From positions 2,852,001-2,916,000 of the forward strand of contig NZ_AP025281.1 of the NCBI RefSeq assembly GCF_024347195.1: a stretch of DNA of 64,000 nt, given 5' to 3'. The translations under genes were made by a program, and so were the position numbers. The stretch comes from Aliamphritea hakodatensis (GTDB lineage: Bacteria > Pseudomonadota > Gammaproteobacteria > Pseudomonadales > Balneatricaceae). Every line of letters begins with the position of its first letter. The first letter of the stretch is position 1. Below the pieces are notes generated by a model, which saw nothing but the letters and a program-made list of their open reading frames with translations, was not told the DNA's origin and did not search any database. Shown here piece after piece: positions 16,739 through 24,882 of this stretch.

Positions 16739-17554
16739 ATGAGACGCCGCGTTCAGTTAGTCAGAAGTATACTGCTCGGGATCGGTCTGTTGTTTACTGC
16801 CAATACATATTCAGGGTCCGCAGATGTACCCCTTAAAGCCTGTGGCCATCAGGACTACCCGCCCTGGAACTGGCACAGCAAAGGCGAAATACACGGCGCC
16901 TGCGCAGATGTTACCCGCGAGCTGTTCGGCCGGCTGGGGGTCAGCGTTGACCTTTCTTACGTCGGCCCCTGGAAACGCTGCCAGAAAGCAGTTGAACAGG
17001 GTGATGTAGACGTCAACATCTGTGCTTTTATCAACCCCGCCCGCCAAACCTATTCAGACTTCACCGCCACCCCGATGGGCCACAACCAGAACGCCGTCTT
17101 CGTCAGCAAGGACAACGCATTCAGTTTTCACCGCTGGGAAGATCTCAGTGGGAAGCAGGCAGCCATGGTACTGGGCGTGAGTATCGGCGAACAGTTTGAT
17201 ACGTTTCTGAAAAACAATGTGAATATTGAATGGGTACCGGATTACAAATCGGCTTTCATGATGCTTAAACACCGGCGGGTCGATTTTGTACCCTTCGGCC
17301 GCCAATCCGGGCTAACCAAACTGGCCACACTGAAAATGTCAGATGATATCGTGCCACTGGATCACCCGATCACCACCGGCAACCTGTACATCTCTATCTC
17401 AAAAAAATCCCGGTGGAAGCATTTACTGCCCGAAATTAACGCCATGATTCAGGAACCGGACTATCGGCAATGGGTTAAAGAGTTACTGAAAACCAACATA
17501 GAGAAGTATTCCGCTGAGCAGGCCGGACTCAGCTCATCAATCAAGAATAACTGA
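16739..17554 (+). CDS. Periplasmic solute-binding protein, family 3 type
   Basis: A 271-residue secreted protein with a signal peptide (VRSILLGIGLLFTANTYSGSA). The SBP_bac_3 fold is suggested by LKACGHQDYPPWNW, CADVTRELFGRLGVSVDLSYVGPWKRCQKAVEQGDVDV and the closing DYRQWVKELL. No ABC permease or ATPase is next to it, so it is an orphan binding protein, a frequent situation for this family in marine gammaproteobacteria. ATG at 16739 has GGGG upstream. A second protein of this general type lies at 33386-34249. Confidence 0.8.
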   Translation: MRRRVQLVRSILLGIGLLFTANTYSGSADVPLKACGHQDYPPWNWHSKGEIHGACADVTRELFGRLGVSVDLSYVGPWKRCQKAVEQGDVDVNICAFINPARQTYSDFTATPMGHNQNAVFVSKDNAFSFHRWEDLSGKQAAMVLGVSIGEQFDTFLKNNVNIEWVPDYKSAFMMLKHRRVDFVPFGRQSGLTKLATLKMSDDIVPLDHPITTGNLYISISKKSRWKHLLPEINAMIQEPDYRQWVKELLKTNIEKYSAEQAGLSSSIKNN

Positions 17555-17614
17555 CCAACGCACTGCATCTGTGCGATCCGTCATTCTGTCCTTCTGAATT
17601 TTGAAGACCTGATG

Positions 17615-17624
17615 AGCACGTGCT
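17615..17624. promoter_or_regulatory. Palindrome upstream of the toxin-antitoxin genes
   Basis: AGCACGTGCT is a perfect 10-bp palindrome 33 bp before the antitoxin start. Type II antitoxins usually repress their own promoter through such sites; the assignment is inference. Confidence 0.4.
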
Positions 17625-17657
17625 AACATTTGTACACACGCAGTTTTGGAGGTTCTC

Positions 17658-17936
17658 ATGGATACCAGAATCCAGTTTCGCGTTGACGAAGAAACGAAAC
17701 GTCTCGCACAGCAAATGGCAGAAAGCCAGGGACGAACACTCAGCGATGCCTGCCGGGAGCTGACTGAGCAGCTCGCAGAACAACAACGCAAAGTACTGAC
17801 ACATGATGCATGGCTGACCGAACAGGTTAATCAGGCATTTGAAAAGCTCGACTCAGAGCAAACTACATTTATCGATAACGAATCAGCAAAAAACGATATG
17901 TCGGCGCGTAAAGCCAGAATCCGAAACCGGAGCTAA
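17658..17936 (+). CDS. RelB/DinJ-type antitoxin
   Basis: A 92-residue protein beginning MDTRIQFRVDEETKRLAQQMAESQGRTLSDACRELTEQLAEQQ, a ribbon-helix-helix DNA-binding domain of the RelB/DinJ kind, followed by a charged tail that would wrap the toxin. The start is ATG 17658, preceded by GGAGG; an upstream in-frame TTG is not used. The stop lies 2 bp before the toxin start, the standard antitoxin-first order. It is expected to neutralise the downstream RelE/ParE-type toxin and to repress the operon. Confidence 0.85.
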   Translation: MDTRIQFRVDEETKRLAQQMAESQGRTLSDACRELTEQLAEQQRKVLTHDAWLTEQVNQAFEKLDSEQTTFIDNESAKNDMSARKARIRNRS

Positions 17937-17938
17937 AC

Positions 17939-18223
17939 ATGATTCAATGGAGTGAAGAATCATTAAACGACAGGGAAAAGATATTTGAATTTCTGTACGC
18001 ATTTAATCCTGCTGTTGCAGAAAAAACAGATGATATTATTCAGGCAAAAGTTGAGAATCTGACTGAGCAGCCAAAGTTGGGAGTGAAAAGAAACAACATC
18101 CGCGGCAGACTGCTCATCATTCCTGAAATTTCAGTGCTCGTCTCTTACTACACTGATAATGCTGTCATCCGCATCATGCGCGTATTGCATCAGAAACAGA
18201 AATTCCCTTCAGAGACAAACTGA
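17939..18223 (+). CDS. RelE/ParE-family toxin
   Basis: A 94-residue protein. It opens MIQWSEESLNDREKIFEFL, the usual first strand and helix of the RelE/ParE superfamily, continues with LTEQPKLGVKRNNIRGRLLIIPEI and ends with VIRIMRVLHQKQKFP, the typical C-terminal strand. RelE-type members cleave mRNA at ribosomes and ParE-type members inhibit gyrase; the sequence alone does not decide. ATG 17939 has CGGAG in the end of the antitoxin gene. The pair is complete and looks functional. Confidence 0.86.
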   Translation: MIQWSEESLNDREKIFEFLYAFNPAVAEKTDDIIQAKVENLTEQPKLGVKRNNIRGRLLIIPEISVLVSYYTDNAVIRIMRVLHQKQKFPSETN

Positions 18224-18292
18224 CCTTACCTGCTTCTGCAATACCACCGGAGCTAAAAGCAATTGATAACACAGTCTCGCTAAACCCAAACC

Positions 18293-18322
18293 AAAAAAGG
18301 AGAGCCGAAGCTCTCCTTTTTT
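18293..18322. terminator. Bidirectional terminator between the toxin and the Rieske-reductase gene
   Basis: GGAGAGC and GCTCTCC form a stem with a CGAA tetraloop, flanked by six A residues on one side and six T residues on the other, so it works for both converging transcripts. Confidence 0.92.
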
Positions 18323-18340
18323 CTTACCTTCACCAACCGT

Positions 18341-20308
18341 TTACAGGGCGATTTCGGTATTCGTGATCGGGTTAGTACAGCACGCCAGTACATAGCCCTG
18401 ATCGATTTCCTTCTGGCTGATACCGCCACTGTGAACCATATGGGTTTCACCGGAAACAACCTTCACCTTACAGGTACCGCACACACCGAAGCCACAGGCA
18501 CTCGGGATGGCGATGTCCGCCGCTTTCGCTGCATCCAGAAGGGTTTCACGCTGGCTGACTTCGCGGCTCTTATCAGACTTACCGAAGTTAACGTGCACGA
18601 TTTCTGCACCATCCGGGAACTGATCTTCCTGATTTGAGGTATCCGGCGCACCAAAGCTTTCTTCGTGGTAACGGCTCATGTCAAAACCGGATGCATCCAG
18701 CGCATCCCGCACCGCTTTCATGAAGGGCGCAGGTCCGCAGCAATACACATCACGGTCCATATAATCCGGTGCTGTCAGACCCAGAATCAACTTATTGAAG
18801 CGGCCACGTAAACCTGTCCAGGCATTGTACTTGGTATCTTCAGCACACACCCAGCTCAGACGGAAGTTCGGACAACGCCCTGCTACATTCTCCAGCTCCT
18901 CACGGAACAGAATGTCCTGTGGTGTATTCACACAGCTGATGAAGTTCACGTCCATGTCGTAACCGTAGTCAAACATCCAGCGGGTCATGGACATCATAGG
19001 TGTGATGCCTGAACCGGCGGAAATAAACAGATATTTCTCTGACGGCTGATTAAAGAAGCTGAATTCACCTGCCGGACCGTAAGCCTTCAGGCTGTCGCCC
19101 GGCTGAACGTTTTCGAACAACCAGCGTGTACCTGTGCTATCTGGCTGCACTTTTACAGTGACAGACAAAGAGAACGGACGTGAAGGTGTTGACGAAATCG
19201 TATACGTACGCAGAACAGGACCCTCTTCAGTTGGCAGTGACAAGGTCACAAACTGGCCTGGCTTGAACTTAAACCAGCTGTTGCCATCTGTTTTGAAGGT
19301 ATAGGTCTTAACGTTCTCGGTCTCATCCACCACCATGGTGCACACCAGCTCCTGGGCACTGCTGTCCCAGGTACGGTGTTCAGAGAACATGTCGTTGTAG
19401 TCCATGTCGTTATGACGCAGAACAGGTGCTTCCAAACCGTACTTTTCAGCAAAGTCCATATTCGCCTGATGCTGTTCATCAGGGTCAGTGTCGGCAGTCA
19501 CTACAATGCTGGACTGGTAGTCAGTCACGCCCCACTGTTCCATCAGGGCCTGGTCATGATAGTCACGGCCCATAACAGAATCTGCAGCTACCAGACACTG
19601 GATCGAAATTTCAGTCTGATACAGGTTTAACGGAATCTGACGAATAATGGCGATATGATCAGAAGCCTGCCAGATGCTGATACTTTTGCCGCTATACAGG
19701 CACTCAGCTGCATCGTTGATAAAACTTTCGGCTTCATCCCAGTGAGCATCAACCTGCTGACGATAATCCGCAGCAGAGCTCCACTGATCGGTATCCGACA
19801 ACGATAAATCAGACAAAGTCTTCTTAAAAGAATCGTCAACCCCTGCAAATACTGCACTTTCATCCGTCAGATGTACGAAGACAAAACCATCATGTTCCGC
19901 TACTGCAAACTTCTTGAGCGGAAACTCATCGATGTTGATTTCATCCATCATGTTACGGGCAAAAACCAGCTGACCGTTCAGATCGTACGTCCACTGATGA
20001 TAAGGACACACCAGATTTGGCGCATTACCTTTGTCCTGCTGGCACACCCGTGAACCACGGTGCCGGCAACTGTTATTCAAAGCGACGATTTCAGCATCAT
20101 TATTACGGACTAAAATCACAGGATAGTGACCCGCCTGAACCGTAATGTAGTCACCATTAGCAGGAATCTGGCTGCTATGGCCAGCAAAAATCCAGTCACT
20201 GTACCACTGCTCATGCAGTTCAGATTTAGAACTTTCGTGGCTCTGGTAAATCAGTTCCTGATTGTCTTCAGTTCCACAGGGGCGGCTTGTCGAAGTTGTT
20301 GTTGTCAT
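18341..20308 (-). CDS. Rieske domain - degenerate oxygenase domain - FAD/NAD/[2Fe-2S] reductase fusion
   Basis: About 655 residues from ATG 20308. Domain order: an intact Rieske domain with C81/H83 (SCRHRGSRVC) and C101/H104 (CPYHQWTY); a short oxygenase-like stretch, about 170-300, in which the site expected to read ECYHC-x-x-NHP instead reads AECLYSGKS, so both iron histidines are gone; then a full GbcB-like reductase with FAD motif RTYTIS, NAD motif AGSGITPMM and a C-terminal plant-type ferredoxin (SACGFGVCGTCKV and a fourth Cys in VLACCTNP). It would carry electrons from NAD(P)H through flavin and two iron-sulfur clusters. It lies 26 bp after the partner oxygenase gene. Ordinary GbcB-type reductases lack the first 300 residues. 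Confidence 0.85.
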   Translation of the reverse strand: MTTTTSTSRPCGTEDNQELIYQSHESSKSELHEQWYSDWIFAGHSSQIPANGDYITVQAGHYPVILVRNNDAEIVALNNSCRHRGSRVCQQDKGNAPNLVCPYHQWTYDLNGQLVFARNMMDEINIDEFPLKKFAVAEHDGFVFVHLTDESAVFAGVDDSFKKTLSDLSLSDTDQWSSAADYRQQVDAHWDEAESFINDAAECLYSGKSISIWQASDHIAIIRQIPLNLYQTEISIQCLVAADSVMGRDYHDQALMEQWGVTDYQSSIVVTADTDPDEQHQANMDFAEKYGLEAPVLRHNDMDYNDMFSEHRTWDSSAQELVCTMVVDETENVKTYTFKTDGNSWFKFKPGQFVTLSLPTEEGPVLRTYTISSTPSRPFSLSVTVKVQPDSTGTRWLFENVQPGDSLKAYGPAGEFSFFNQPSEKYLFISAGSGITPMMSMTRWMFDYGYDMDVNFISCVNTPQDILFREELENVAGRCPNFRLSWVCAEDTKYNAWTGLRGRFNKLILGLTAPDYMDRDVYCCGPAPFMKAVRDALDASGFDMSRYHEESFGAPDTSNQEDQFPDGAEIVHVNFGKSDKSREVSQRETLLDAAKAADIAIPSACGFGVCGTCKVKVVSGETHMVHSGGISQKEIDQGYVLACCTNPITNTEIAL

Positions 20309-20334
20309 TATCAGATCTCTTACTGCCGTGAGTT

Positions 20335-21510
20335 TCAGCTCAGGCGTGCCTGCAAAGTGTTGCTGTACCATTCAATAAACTGAATAACACCGTCTTCCTG
20401 ATTTTCCGAGTACGGGCCGGATGAATACAGCGGTGAATTAATGCCCCGCTGGTTCTCTTCCACCAGGTGCTTATCCTGAGCATTGGTGGCTTCCCATACT
20501 TCCAGCAGCTCCGCCGGGTTGTAATCCACATTTTCTTCAGCATCAGCCCGCACCATCCACTTAGTGGTCACCAGTGTGGTCTGCGGCCCCAGTGGCAACA
20601 TACGGAAAGAAATAACGTGATCACCCAGAAAGTGATTCCAGGTATTCGGGTAATGGAACAACACCAGGGCACCGACATTTGGCAGCGCTTCATCGCACAG
20701 CGGCTTGGCGACCGCATCTTCGCCGCTCATGGTGTAGCTGGTGAAGTCTTTGAGCAGTGGCATACGGGCCACCCGGAAGTCGCCTTTATCGGAAATTTTA
20801 AAACGGCTTGGCAAACCGGCTTCTTCACAGCGCTCCCAGTGATCAGACACCATGGCAGGCACTTCGCCCGTCGGGCTGACACCGGTGACCGCCGGGTCTT
20901 CCGGGTAAGTAATGATCAGTTCCGGATGGTTACTCAGGCAGTGATAACATTCGCGGTTATTCTCGAATACCAGCTTCCAGTTACCTTCTTCAATGATGGA
21001 AGACTGGGCAGCAATTTTCACATTGGCCATGCTGTGCGGTGCCATATACGGCTCGACCACACTGCTGAACGCCGCAAAATCTTCCGGCGCATCCGCCAGG
21101 CAAACAAACAGATAGCTCTGCACACTGTTCAGCGCTACCGGCTGCAGCTGTGCTTCTTCCTCACCCAGGGATTCGCCATCCAGCTGATACTGAATTGTCG
21201 CACCGCTGTCACCCAGGGTCAGTTGGTTACCGCTCTCTTCGTTACACAGCGGATAGCCGCTGACCGGACAACGGTTATAGAAGGCTTTCAGGGATTCACC
21301 CTGATTGATGATGACGATGTTATGCTCGCCCAGAGGCAGGGTCATGTAATCGCCGGTATTGGCTAACTCAAAATCATGGCCGACAAATATCCAGTCTTTG
21401 TACCAGATATTTTCCAGATCCATCTGATAAAGCGCAGGGTCATTGTAAAATTTGCCAGCCAGACTGAAGTTCTTTGGCTTATTGGCAAGCTCGGTAAGTA
21501 CGTGTTGCAT
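20335..21510 (-). CDS. GbcA-like oxygenase subunit with a degenerate Rieske site and intact mononuclear iron site
   Basis: A 391-residue protein from ATG 21510. It aligns end to end with the glycine betaine/carnitine class of Rieske oxygenases: WIFVGHDFELANTGDYMTL at the front, NWKLVFENNRECYHC-LSNHPEL with iron ligands H190 and H195, and NAQDKHLVEENQRGINSP with the third ligand D346. The Rieske site is lost: C81 remains but the other three ligand positions are V83, D101 and A104, at exactly the positions where the downstream partner has H83, C101 and H104. It can therefore bind catalytic iron but not a Rieske cluster. An upstream in-frame extension to 21585 has no family similarity. The substrate is unknown; a quaternary amine is a reasonable guess from the family. 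Confidence 0.85.
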   Translation of the reverse strand: MQHVLTELANKPKNFSLAGKFYNDPALYQMDLENIWYKDWIFVGHDFELANTGDYMTLPLGEHNIVIINQGESLKAFYNRCPVSGYPLCNEESGNQLTLGDSGATIQYQLDGESLGEEEAQLQPVALNSVQSYLFVCLADAPEDFAAFSSVVEPYMAPHSMANVKIAAQSSIIEEGNWKLVFENNRECYHCLSNHPELIITYPEDPAVTGVSPTGEVPAMVSDHWERCEEAGLPSRFKISDKGDFRVARMPLLKDFTSYTMSGEDAVAKPLCDEALPNVGALVLFHYPNTWNHFLGDHVISFRMLPLGPQTTLVTTKWMVRADAEENVDYNPAELLEVWEATNAQDKHLVEENQRGINSPLYSSGPYSENQEDGVIQFIEWYSNTLQARLS

Positions 21511-21993
21511 AGGGCCGCCTACACTAAAAAAGCAATAGCATCTCAGGCGGTGAACAGCATGAATTGTTACAGCTTTTTCTGGCAAGGGATAACCCTGCAG
21601 CCAAGCCGCAATTCAGTTTTGTTGTCCACCGCAACCTTAATCACCAGGCTCCGTGCCTGGTATCCAGTTTGTGACTTAGGTGGGATCGGGCTAAAAACGC
21701 ATCTTTATCAGAAAACGTTCTCACCGTTACGGGGATAGCAACAGAGTTTCACTGTTTTCACCAACCCGCCGCTTGTGACGGCGTGTCCTAAGTGGCGCCA
21801 GTATCGCAAAAAAAAACTTCGGTCATTGCTTAAAAACGACCATTCCAGACCCAAAAAAGCCGGTGAAAAGGTCGTAAGTCGCATAAAAGCAGGGTATGAG
21901 TCGCAATCAGATGCAGAAAAAACAGCCTCTCAGATACCGTGATCCTTAAAACACAGGGAAAACTGTTTTTTCAGCCGGAAAAGAGAGAATGCT
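21511..21993. other. Upstream region of the Rieske oxygenase operon
   Basis: No gene is seen in these 483 bp. A GC-rich hairpin (ACCAGGC/GCCTGGT, 21643-21661) lies about 135 bp upstream of the oxygenase start, and a pair of AGTCGCA direct repeats lies at 21877-21905. The end towards 21994 is the 3' flank of the MATE gene. Confidence 0.5.
21877..21905. promoter_or_regulatory. AGTCGCA direct repeat with 22-bp period
   Basis: AGTCGCA occurs at 21877-21883 and again at 21899-21905. A 22-bp period is about two helical turns, as expected for AraC-type activator half-sites, and GbdR-like AraC regulators control known gbc genes. It lies about 370-395 bp upstream of the oxygenase start, which is far; the link is inference. 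Confidence 0.3.
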
Positions 21994-23382
21994 TCAGTGG
22001 GCCGGCAGCCAGACTTGCTGTCGCACCATCCGGTAGAGACGTCGCGCCTGGAACATTGCACTGAGCAACACCCCACACATAAAGCCGGCCCAGAAGCCAA
22101 ATACACCATACTGCTCACCCCACAGATCAGTGAGCCCAAGGCTGTAACCCAGTGGAAACCCGATTGCCCAGTAAGATGTTAGCTGGATCAGCATCGGCAT
22201 ACGGGTATCCTGAAACCCTCTGAGCACCTGGATACACCACACCTGCAGCGCATCGAATACAAAGAACAGCGGTGCGAATACCAGCATGCTCGCTGACAGT
22301 GCGATTACCGCCGCATCCCGGACGAACAACCCGGGTACCCTGTCATGCCAGATCATGATCAGCGCGCCAGACACCAGACTGAATACCAGCACCATAGCCA
22401 GCCCCACTTTCAGTTGCTGGTGTACACCGCGGGTATCCTCCCGGCCGATACTGTGCGAAGCGCGAATGGCGGTTGCCTGGCCGATACACAGCCCGACCAT
22501 CAGCACCAGCGCCGCCACCTGGATGGTAATCTGGTGCGCCCCCATTGAACTGACACCTAAAGGCGCGATCAGTAACGCAGAAATATTAAAATAGCCTTCT
22601 TCCGCCAGCAGCATCAGACCGATGGGCAGGCCAAGGCCCAGAATCGCTTTAATCCGCTGTTTGTCGACCCCCGGCCAGCGCTGGTAAACACGGTAACCTT
22701 TCAGCTTCGGATGTTTCGCCGCGTACACGCACAGCGCAACAGTCCATAAAGCGTACAGCGAAGCCGAGGTGACCGCACAGCCAACCCCGCCCATGCCTTC
22801 AAATGGCCCGACGCCAAATACAAACACATAATCCAGCAACAGATTCAACGGTAAAATAAGCAGGCTGGTCAGCGCAATGAAGCGGGTCAGCCCGTGACTT
22901 TCCAGCAGATTCATAACGACAATAAAGACGCCGATCGCCGGAAAGCCCAAACCGATAATGCTGATATAGCCCTGCGCAATGCGGGTTTCAGTGTCCCCCG
23001 CGCCCAGCCCGGGCAGCCAGCCGGGAATAATCCAGCTCAGCGCCGTCATTATCAGCCCCAGCGTTACCGCCAGAATCATTCCCTGTTGCACTTCACCGGT
23101 GACGTTCGCGCCATCATCCGCACCGTAAAATCGCGCCATACGTGGCAGTACTGCCCCCAGAACACCCACCATAAACAGCACCAGTATCAGCCAGATACTG
23201 CCGCCCATTGCCAGCCCCGCCAGATCCTGCGCACTGTACTGTCCGGCAACAATGGTATCGATGACTTCCATACCGACCATCGCAATATGTGCAACCGCCA
23301 GCGGAATAGCCAGGTTCAGAATGGCCCGGGCTTCACCCGCCGCTGGGGGAACTGTGTCTGATGAGTACTGATCCTGATGCAT
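21994..23382 (-). CDS. MATE-family multidrug/Na+ antiporter
   Basis: About 462 residues from the ATG at 23382 (MHQDQYSSDTV); a longer in-frame start adds 17 residues without family similarity. It has twelve probable membrane segments and typical MATE features: ILNLAIPLAVAHIAMVGMEVIDTIVAGQ at the start, GLGFPAIGVFIVVMNLLESHGLTRF, GLPIGLMLLAEEGYFNISALLIAPLG in the second half and YWAIGFPLGYSLG near the end (NorM-like). It exports cationic drugs or metabolites in exchange for sodium or protons. It lies 100 bp downstream of a histidine kinase gene. Confidence 0.9.
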   Translation of the reverse strand: MHQDQYSSDTVPPAAGEARAILNLAIPLAVAHIAMVGMEVIDTIVAGQYSAQDLAGLAMGGSIWLILVLFMVGVLGAVLPRMARFYGADDGANVTGEVQQGMILAVTLGLIMTALSWIIPGWLPGLGAGDTETRIAQGYISIIGLGFPAIGVFIVVMNLLESHGLTRFIALTSLLILPLNLLLDYVFVFGVGPFEGMGGVGCAVTSASLYALWTVALCVYAAKHPKLKGYRVYQRWPGVDKQRIKAILGLGLPIGLMLLAEEGYFNISALLIAPLGVSSMGAHQITIQVAALVLMVGLCIGQATAIRASHSIGREDTRGVHQQLKVGLAMVLVFSLVSGALIMIWHDRVPGLFVRDAAVIALSASMLVFAPLFFVFDALQVWCIQVLRGFQDTRMPMLIQLTSYWAIGFPLGYSLGLTDLWGEQYGVFGFWAGFMCGVLLSAMFQARRLYRMVRQQVWLPAH

Positions 23383-23484
23383 TTTCCATAACCACAAAAA
23401 AGCCGGCATACGGGAAGCACACCGGCGAAACAAGTCTTAGCATAACAGAAAAAACTGAACAATCATTCAGTTTACAGAGAGAAT

Positions 23485-24810
23485 TCAGCCCTGGAATGAA
23501 CTGAATCGATAACAAAAACTGACACCGCTATCTCCCGGCAATAACTCAATCTGCCCTTTCAGTGACTGGACGATCAGATTATATACAATAGACATACCCA
23601 GCCCCGTGCCACCTTCACTGCGGGCGGTGGTGTAAAAAGGCTCAAAGATTTTTTCCCGGCTTTCAGCATTCAGACCTTTACCGTTATCTGAGTAATCAAT
23701 CTGCACTGAACCATCCTCACGACTGAATCCGGTAATCAAAATCCGGTTGTCTGCATCAGTTGCATCAAAGCCATGCCGGGCACTGTTCTCAATCAGATTG
23801 CTGAGCACCTGTGCATGTACCCCCGGCAATGTACGTACGGTTAAATCAGTCGGAATATCAAGCTGCAGCCGGATACGTTTTGTATTCAGCATGGCAGACA
23901 ACGTTGAGATAACATCCGCATAGTATTCCCGCAGATTAATGGTTTCTTCTTCCAGCACATGCTGATCTGCCGCCGTGCGCTTAAAGCTGTCTATCAGGTC
24001 TTTCGCATGATTAAGGTTAAACGCCTGCAAACGCAGCGATTCCCGGGTTGAATCACAGTATTTATCCATATCTTCGATGGTCAGTTGCTGGGCCTCAACC
24101 TGCCGGCGAAAATCCCCGAACTGCTTTTCCATGAAACTGTGCGCCGTAATGGCAATCCCCAGCGGAGTATTCACCTCATGGGCAACGCCTGTGACCAGCC
24201 GGCCAAGGGCGGCCATTTTTTCCGATTCGACCAGTTGTTGCTGGGCGGCCTGTAAATTGGCCAGCGTGGTAGTCAGTTCGCGGGTCCGGCTGTGAACCTG
24301 GGCTTCCAGGGTTTCGTTAAGGTCTTCCAGCGACGTTTCAAATCTTGCCCGTTCGAGCTCAGCCGCTATCCGGCCGGAAAATACCTGAAACAGTCCTGAA
24401 ATCAGCGCCTGTTCATCACTGATATCCCGTTCGTACAGTGCGGCAATCAGTCCCATAACCCGGCCTTTTGAATCCCGGATCGCGGTGCCGATATACCCTT
24501 CAATTTTCAGGTCGGCCAGGAATTCATCTTCAGGAAATGCGCTGGCAACACCCCGGGGAAAGCAGGCCACCTTTTCACACATTACATCGGAACAGGGAGT
24601 ATCTTTCAGCGGATAACTGAAGGTATCACTGAGCTCACCTCTGGCCACCCACACCACCAGATCAGCTTTTTCATATGCATCATCCGCCTCAGCAATATAG
24701 GTATAGTCAGCCTTGAGAACCTTATTCAGTTTAAGGGTTATTTTCTGAAGGAAGTCAGCACCGTAAGTACTGGAAGCATCTTCAATAATCTCTTTAATAT
24801 AATCTTCCAT
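23485..24810 (-). CDS. GAF-domain sensor histidine kinase
   Basis: A 441-residue cytosolic kinase without membrane segments. GAF domain at about 15-150 with a cysteine-containing stretch (TPCSDVMCEKVACFPRG), a coiled coil at 155-200, the phosphoacceptor H211 in ALGRLVTGVAHEVNTPLGIAI, and a HATPase_c domain with NLIENSARHGF (N box), YSDNGKGL (G1) and TGLGMSIVYNLIVQ (G2). The cysteines suggest a haem, redox or iron-related signal, but this is a guess. It is directly downstream of a REC/HD-GYP response regulator on the same strand, its probable partner. Confidence 0.88.
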   Translation of the reverse strand: MEDYIKEIIEDASSTYGADFLQKITLKLNKVLKADYTYIAEADDAYEKADLVVWVARGELSDTFSYPLKDTPCSDVMCEKVACFPRGVASAFPEDEFLADLKIEGYIGTAIRDSKGRVMGLIAALYERDISDEQALISGLFQVFSGRIAAELERARFETSLEDLNETLEAQVHSRTRELTTTLANLQAAQQQLVESEKMAALGRLVTGVAHEVNTPLGIAITAHSFMEKQFGDFRRQVEAQQLTIEDMDKYCDSTRESLRLQAFNLNHAKDLIDSFKRTAADQHVLEEETINLREYYADVISTLSAMLNTKRIRLQLDIPTDLTVRTLPGVHAQVLSNLIENSARHGFDATDADNRILITGFSREDGSVQIDYSDNGKGLNAESREKIFEPFYTTARSEGGTGLGMSIVYNLIVQSLKGQIELLPGDSGVSFCYRFSSFQG

Positions 24811-24820
24811 TACCTCTCAT

Positions 24821-24875
24821 CCCACCAAAGAAAGCCCCACCAAAGAAAGCCCCACCAAAGAAAGCCCCACCACAG
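24821..24875. repeat. Three tandem 15-bp repeats between kinase and response regulator genes
   Basis: The unit CCCCACCAAAGAAAG is present about three times (the first copy one C short) with a partial fourth, CCCCACCACAG. It fills most of the 72-bp gap between the response regulator stop and the kinase start and lies just upstream of the kinase ribosome site, so copy-number change could alter kinase translation. Confidence 0.88.
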
Positions 24876-24882
24876 CCCCGGA

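Noticed and set aside
20467..21366. Long plus-strand open frame opposite the oxygenase gene
   Set aside because: It is an antisense shadow of the conserved oxygenase, with no family similarity of its own.
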